Source: Plotosus lineatus (lineage: Eukaryota > Chordata > Actinopteri > Siluriformes > Plotosidae). Taken from it: 64,000 bases of DNA. The position numbers and the translations under genes were made by a program. Shown piece by piece: positions 58,866 to 64,000 of the stretch (positions within the stretch are counted from its first letter, which is position 1; each line of letters opens with the position of its first letter). Below the pieces are notes generated by a model, which saw nothing but the letters and a program-made list of their open reading frames with translations, made no database searches and was not told where the DNA came from. The stretch covers positions 24,167,249 to 24,231,248 of the forward strand of contig CM045735.1 in the NCBI GenBank assembly GCA_024760905.1, in the 5' to 3' direction.

Positions 58866-59820
58866 TCGTTTCAGAATTGAATCATTTTATATTTTTAGCA
58901 TTTTAATGTTTATTATACCCATCATGTGGGTTTAATTTAATTTGAAAATATTTTATATATCTTTTTAATTTATTATACATAAACATGTTTGTAAAGAATT
59001 TTAATAAAGTTGATTTATTTGTGTTATGAGAATAAGTTTTCTGTATTCTCCACTTGGGCTTCTTGCACAAAAGTAAATTTGTTAGACACTTCTTTAAATC
59101 TTTATTTTCCATGTATTTTATTTTTATTCAGAATTAATTTTGCTCTCAAACCACTTGACAGAAACCAAAAAAAAAAAAATTAAGGATTTAAAGCTTCTTG
59201 TTCACTAATGTAACCTACTAGCATCTTCCATTATCAGTTCATTTTGACTGAATACAAAAATTTCCCAGCAAAACACAGAGTTAATATCTCTTATTCACCT
59301 TAACCTCTTGTTGTTCTGTCTGTTACTATAACAATAATTAGACCACATGACCATAGGAAAGAATTTTCGTATGTGTAGTGACTTGGCAGTATAATAGATT
59401 TGTAGAAAGTGGAAAGGTCTGAAATCATATAGCATAGTTTTCTTTTTTGAATGATTTTATTTTATTTATTTATTTTTGATTGGCTTTTTTGTTAAACGTA
59501 AAAGACTTCAGAATTATACCATGGCAAAGCATTCATTTGTTTTTTTACCATTTTGATTCAAATATCAAACTGGATAATATCTAATATCCTGAGATACTGT
59601 AAACCAATCAGATTACACTGTGCGTGTGTAGTATATACTAATACACATCATACACTTACACACTTGGGATAATGGTTATTGTAACAATTAAAAATGTGTA
59701 AATAAAACATAAAAGAAAATCCATATTAGTTTGCTTATTTATGTTCACATGTAGTATATACTAATGTACTTGTTTACTTCAGGCTCTGTGTAAAGGTTTA
59801 AATGTTCCTGTAAATAAGGT
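58866..59820. other. Intergenic, nothing recognised
   Basis: AT-rich. The motif GTAGTATATACTAA occurs at about 59627 and again at 59753, and once in the cpeb4 intron near 13627. Confidence 0.45.
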
Positions 59821-59955
59821 GTCCATCAACAGGTGATGCTAATCCTGTAGTATCTATGAGATTATGATTGACAGACAATTGGGTGAAAGGCAAGAAAAAA
59901 GAAAGACACGTACAAGGAAAAAAATCCAGAAAATTATTTCTTTACTCACAACACA

Positions 59956-60048
<93 letters not shown>

Positions 60049-60178
60049 GCACGCACGCACACATAGGTTTTTGAGTATACAGTACTTTCTGCCTCTGATG
60101 TTGCAACACCTTTCAACCAATTGTCTGTCGATCATAATCTCATAGGTACTACAGGATTGGCATCACCTGTTGATGGAC
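59821..60178. repeat. 70-bp inverted repeat enclosing a (CA)n array
   Basis: Arms 59821-59890 and 60109-60178 pair with about four differences (GTCCATCAACAGGTGATGC at the outer end). Between them is a CA run (about 59952-60040) ending in GCAC units. No coding frame other than the repeat. A foldback element or MITE with an expanded microsatellite. Confidence 0.85.
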
Positions 60179-60410
60179 CCTATATGTGCAAGAAAGTACG
60201 CACAGGCAAACACCAGAGGTACATACATACTGGCAGTATAAAATGTATTTAACATAGGAACTTAAAAACAGCAAGATTTCTATTTTTTATTTTGAAAATG
60301 GTAATGATTTTAGCATTCCGTTGTGGGGTGTATAAAGTCTATAAATACTGTCTATAATATTTAGAAAATAAAAATATAAAATATAATTCTTGTTTGGCTT
60401 TGGAGTGCAG

Positions 60411-60585
60411 TCTATTGAGGGAAGTGATGACTCGGTGGTTAAGGCTCTGGTTTACTGATATAAAAGCTGGAACTATTGTGCCCTTAAGCAAGGCCCCTAC
60501 ACCTCAGTTCCACAGTTGTATAATAAAAATGATAAATGTGTCTCTCTGGATAAGAGCATCTGCCACGTGCTGTAAATGTATAGGG
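60411..60585 (+). mobile_element. tRNA-like SINE, third family (degenerate)
   Basis: GATGACTCGGTGGTTAAGGC (A box), TGTGCCCTTAAGCAAGGCCC and CTCTGGATAAGAGCATCTGC with GCTGTAAATGTA are the landmarks of a very common fish SINE. The B box is deleted in this copy. Confidence 0.75.
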
Positions 60586-60912
60586 AAACAGTGCAAAGAG
60601 GCACTTGAAACAATTATAGAAGCTTTCATACCAGGAAAAAAAATAAACAGGTGGGCTTTTTCATGATTTTTTTCAAAACTCTGAAGCATGGCAGCATTTA
60701 ATTTTTGTACTGTACATCTTGTGCTGTAAGTAACACTCTCTACCTCTGAGTTCTTAAGCTTTTAATTGTAATAAACTTAATATTTTAACAGTTATTTAAA
60801 ATCTATTTATTTAAAAATTGGTTTGTTTCTACAAATGTGAATAAACATTGAATATCACCCTAAATTATAAATTTATGGTGTTTATTCATGATAATCTGCG
60901 ACGGCCTGGTGA
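60586..60912. other. Intergenic, nothing recognised
   Basis: AT-rich spacer. Confidence 0.4.
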
Positions 60913-61304
60913 AGAGATGAAAATGTTGAGGTTTTCTTTGGGAGTAACGAGGATGGATAGGATCAGGAATGAGTCCATCAGAGGGACAGCACATGTAAGA
61001 GGTTTTGGAGACAAAGTCATAGAGGCTAGATTGAGATGGTTTGGACATGTACAGAGGAGGGATAGTGAATATAATGGTAGTAGGATGCTGAGATTGTAAC
61101 AGCCAGGCAGACGGCCTAGATGAAGACCAAAGAGAAGATCTATGGATGTGGTGAAGGAAGACATGAAGGTCGTTGGTGTAAGAGAAGAGGATGCAGAGTA
61201 TAGGGTAAAATGGAGACAAATGATTCACGGTGACAATCCCTGAAGGGAGCAGCCGAAAGGAAAAAAAGAAGAAGAAGAAGAAGAAGAAGAAGAAGAAGAA
61301 GAAG
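60913..61304 (+). mobile_element. RTE-type LINE copy F, 3' fragment with AAG tail
   Basis: Starts in the RT C-terminal region (EMKMLRFSLGVTRMDRIRNE), passes a stop near 61100, and ends GGAGCAGCCGAAAGG followed by about 13 AAG units. Normal 5' truncation. The last 45 bases are the same terminus found on the RTE-tailed SINEs. Confidence 0.9.
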
Positions 61305-61479
61305 GTTGATGAATGAAGCCCATTTTCCTCAGTGGGTAACATTTAAATCACAATGACGGACATTTTTTTGTCAACATTTTTTTTTTGTCACAATCACTTT
61401 GAGCAGGCACTGTCATTATTATCATTCCTTAATGGAAAAATAGATCATAAACATTGTTTTAGTTAATTTTTCTGCATAT

Positions 61480-61545
61480 GGCGTCCATCTCAGCTGACCT
61501 GGAGCGATGTCAGAGTACACCCTGGACCACATGACAGGTCACCGG
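61480..61545 (+). mobile_element. L2-tail-like fragment
   Basis: GGCGTCCATCTCAGCTGACC and AGAGTACACCCTGGACCACA resemble the tail of family 1 SINEs or an L2 3' end. Confidence 0.45.
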
Positions 61546-61547
61546 AG

Positions 61548-61549
<2 letters not shown>

Positions 61550-61586
<37 letters not shown>
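61550..61586. repeat. (ATT)n microsatellite
   Basis: About twelve units directly in front of the SINE. Confidence 0.95.
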
Positions 61587-61920
61587 GGGCAGTGGTGGTC
61601 TAGTGGTATAGGACGCTGGATCACTGATTCAAAGGTTGGGGGTTCGAGTCCCACTCTCCACTAGGTTGTCACTGTCCCCGAAGTGAAGCTAACTGGGTTA
61701 TCAAAGGCCGGCCATGTCTCTCACTGTCTATGGTGTTCGGCATGTAAAAGAACCATTGCTGACTTTCGACAAGAGTAGGCTGCAAAGCCGTTGGCATGTT
61801 TCCTCCCTGCGATGGCCTGGTGAGCTGTCCAGGGTGTACTCTGCACTCGCCCAGAGTTGACTGGGATGGGAGCAAGCCTCACCGCGAGCCTAGTTAGGAT
61901 GAAGTGGTTACAGAAAATGA

Positions 61921-61921
<1 letters not shown>
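61587..61921 (+). mobile_element. tRNA-SINE family 1, L2/V-SINE-like tail (full length reference copy)
   Basis: Complete order: GGGCAGTGGTGGTCTAGTGG head with A box, GGGGGTTCGAGTCCCACTC B box, GCTAACTGGGTTATCAAAGG and CATGTAAAAGAACCATTGCT body, CTGCGATGGCCTGGTGAGC, CAGGGTGTACTCTGC and AGTGGTTACAGAAAATGAAC tail. It lies between an ATT array and a TA array. Confidence 0.92.

Positions 61922-61922
<1 letters not shown>

Positions 61923-61961
<39 letters not shown>
61923..61961. repeat. (TA)n microsatellite
   Basis: Simple TA run right after the SINE. Confidence 0.95.
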
Positions 61962-61965
<4 letters not shown>

Positions 61966-62196
61966 TGAACTGGGAAGAAGGAGGGGCACGTTCAGTCTGT
62001 CGTTTGTAAACAATGGAGCATCATTTTGTCATTGCGTCATCACATCAGCGTACTATGTAGGTATGTCTAAACTCAAAATTTGACAATTTTCTTTTGAAAA
62101 AAAACCCATAAAATCGAGAAAAAAAAGTAAAATGAATGAACGTAAGTCGAGGAGCGTCTGTATATATTATACTGCATATCCAACAATATATATTAT

Positions 62197-62768
62197 AATG
62201 CAGCCATGAGGGGGGGCACAAACCAGTGTCTCTCCCTCACGCCGGTCCCAAGCCCGGATAAATGCAGAGGGTTGCGTCAGGAAGGGCATCCGGCGTAAAA
62301 CAAATGCCAAATAAACTATGCGAATCACAAGAAAGAATCACATACCGGATCGGTCGAGGCTCGGGTTAACAACGACTGCCATCAGTGCCGTCAACCAACA
62401 GGGTGCTGATGGAAATTGGACTACTGTTGGTCGAAGACGTCGAAGAAGGAGAGGCGGGAGGCATGTCCGTTGCCAGAGAGAGAAGAGGAAAGGCATGAGT
62501 CTAGGACTGAAAGTAGGGACTTTGAATGTTGGAACTATGACAGGAAAAGGTAGAGAGCTGGCTGACATGATGCAGAGGAGGAAGGTGGACATACTGTGTG
62601 TTCAGGAGACCAGGTGGAAAGGTCGCAAGGCTAGAAGCATAGGAGCAGGGTTTAAGCTCTTTTATCACGGTGTGGATGGGAAGAGAAATGGAGTCGGAGT
62701 CATCTTGAAGGAGGAGTTTGCCAGGAATGTTCTAGAAGTGAAAAGAGTGTCAGACAGAGTGATGAGTC
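62197..62768 (+). mobile_element. RTE-type LINE copy D, 5' part
   Basis: Begins AATGCAGCCATGAGG with the full 5' UTR (GAAGGGCATCCGGCGTAAAA) and the first half of the endonuclease. It breaks off after SDRVMSL at the junction with copy E. Confidence 0.9.
62318..62768 (+). pseudogene. RTE copy D: endonuclease N-terminal part
   Basis: Open from the 5' UTR through VGTLNVGTMTG, VDILCVQETRW and GAGFKLFYHGVDGKRNG to SDRVMSL, where the antisense tail of copy E begins. The catalytic Asp/Asn block (ADFN) that should follow is not reached in the window. Any remainder would lie beyond copy E, past the right edge. Confidence 0.85.
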
Positions 62769-64000
62769 TTCTTCTTCATCTTCTTCTTTTACTTTCGGCT
62801 GCTCCCTTCAGGGGTCGCCACAGCAAATCATCCGCCTCCACCTCACCCTGTCCTCTGCATCTTCTTTTCTGACTCCAACGACCTTCATGTCTTCCTTCAC
62901 CACATCCATAAATCTCTTCTTCGGTCTTCCTCGAGGCCTTCTGCCTGGTAGTTCCAACCTCAGCATCCTACTGCCAATATACTCACTATCCCTCCTCTGT
63001 ACATGTCCAAACCATCTCAATCTAGCCTCTCTGACTTTGTCTCCAAAACATCTTACGTGGGCTGTCCCTCTGATATACTCATTTCTGATCCTATCCATCC
63101 TCGTTACTCCCAGGGAGAACCTCAACATTTTCATCTCCGCTACCTCCAGCTCTGCCTCCTGCCTTTTCCTCAGCGCCACTGTTTCTAGGCCATACAACAT
63201 CGCTGGCCTCACCACCATCTTGTACACTTTTCCCTTCATTCTTGCTGACACTCTCCTATCGCACATCACACCGGATACTTTTCTCCAACCATTCCAGCCT
63301 GCCTGCACACGCTTCTTCACCTCTTTTCCACACTCTCCATTGCTCTGGATTGTTGAGCCTAAGTACTTAAAATCCTCCACCTTCGTTATCTCTGCTCCCT
63401 GTAACATCACCGTTCCTCCTGGGTCCTTCTCATTCACACACATGTATTCTGATTTTCTGAGGCTAACCTTCATTCCTCTCCTTTCCAGGGCATACCTCCA
63501 CCTCTTGAGATTTTCCTGCACTTGTTCTCTGCTCTCACTACAGATCACGATGTCATCTGCAAACATCATAGTCCATGGAGATTCTTGTCTCACCTCGTCT
63601 GCCAGCCTGTCCATCACCATAGCAAACAAGAAGTGGCTCAGAGCTGACCCTTGATGCAGTCCCACCTCCACCTTGAATTCGTCGGTCACACCGACAGCAC
63701 ACCTCACCACTGTCTTACATCTCTCATACATGTCCTGCACCACTCTAACATACTTCTCTGCCACTCCAGACTTCCTCATGCAATACCATAGTTCCTCTCT
63801 CGGCACCCTGTCATACGCTTTCTCCAGATCCACAAAGGCACAATGCAGCTCCCTCAAAGCAAACACTGCATCTGTGCTTTCTTGGCATGAAAACAAACTG
63901 TTGTTCACAAATGCTGACCTCTGCCCTTATTCTAGCTTCTACTATTCTTTCCCATTACTTCATCGTATGGCTCATCAACTTTATCCCTCTGTAGTTGCCA
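62769..64000 (-). mobile_element. RTE-type LINE copy E, antisense, runs off the window
   Basis: Read on the minus strand it ends with AGGGAGCAGCCGAAAGTAAA and an AAG tail at 62769. It faces copy D, and the simplest reading is insertion of E into D. The 5' part continues past 64000. Confidence 0.9.
62808..63908 (-). pseudogene. RTE copy E: reverse transcriptase, 366 codons visible
   Basis: Long open RT frame with AFVDLEKAYDRVPREE (motif A), VGLHQGSALS (motif B), MMFADDIVI (motif C), KYLGSTIQSNGE, LGVTRMDRIRNEYIRG, RLRWFGHVQRRD, a basic PGRRPRGRPKKRF and a final CCGDP stop. Near 63860-63900 it loses about 33 bases between TDAVFAL and the RELHCAF block and changes frame, so the N-terminal RT part (positions above 63908, including GNYRGIKL at the edge) is out of frame. 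Catalytic residues are otherwise kept. Confidence 0.9.

Noticed and set aside
62887..63654. 255-codon plus-strand frame
   Set aside because: Antisense of RTE copy E, same shadow as above.

Overview
This window looks like vertebrate, almost certainly teleost fish, nuclear DNA. Coding density is very low. Long (CA)n, (TA)n and (GATA)n microsatellites are frequent, and the mobile elements (RTE and L2 LINEs, tRNA-derived SINEs, Tc1, pogo-like, hAT and Harbinger-type DNA elements) are those of fish genomes. The one confident host gene is the first coding exon of cpeb4 on the minus strand (14326-15435). It ends in a clean GT splice donor, so the rest of the gene lies to the left. I could not recognise exon 2, so positions 1-14325 are read as intron 1. 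A TATA-like, CCAAT, ETS and GC-box cluster at about 16540-16680 is the likely promoter, which implies a 5' UTR of about 1.1 kb.

Layout: 1-14.3 kb is cpeb4 intron 1 with a pogo-like element (573-1333), a Harbinger transposase relic (about 4.84-5.40 kb), SINEs, two TA-flanked MITEs (8068-8611, 9264-10038) and a hAT MITE (11252-11659). 14.3-16.7 kb is cpeb4 exon 1, 5' UTR and promoter. 17.4-31.6 kb is intergenic, with SINEs, a truncated LINE carrying a restriction-like endonuclease (18.44-20.13 kb), a palindromic hAT MITE nested inside a SINE, two adjacent hairpins (24.88-25.14 kb) and microsatellites. 31.6-33.2 kb is a complete but defective Tc1 copy. 33.7-39.8 kb is a several-layer transposon nest. 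40.0-42.4 kb is an L2 LINE broken by two SINEs. 46-49 kb holds a truncated LINE with a 15-bp target duplication. 50.2-56.4 kb is an RTE LINE with a second, nearly intact RTE inserted in its reverse transcriptase active-site region. 57.9-58.9 kb is a relic of an unfamiliar element, split by a SINE, with a zinc-knuckle and nuclease-like layout. 60.9-64 kb has more RTE copies, two facing each other.

The most informative pattern is the relation between the RTE LINE and the local SINEs. One tRNA-headed SINE body occurs with two different 3' tails. One tail is L2/V-SINE-like. The other is a piece of the RTE 5' UTR joined to the RTE 3' terminus. The RTE copies supply the likely enzyme source: one has an 18-bp target duplication and another has endonuclease and reverse transcriptase frames separated by a single base loss. 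No prokaryotic, CRISPR or viral system is present. The SINE, LINE and DNA-element names rest on recognised sequence features and remembered family resemblance, not on database searches.
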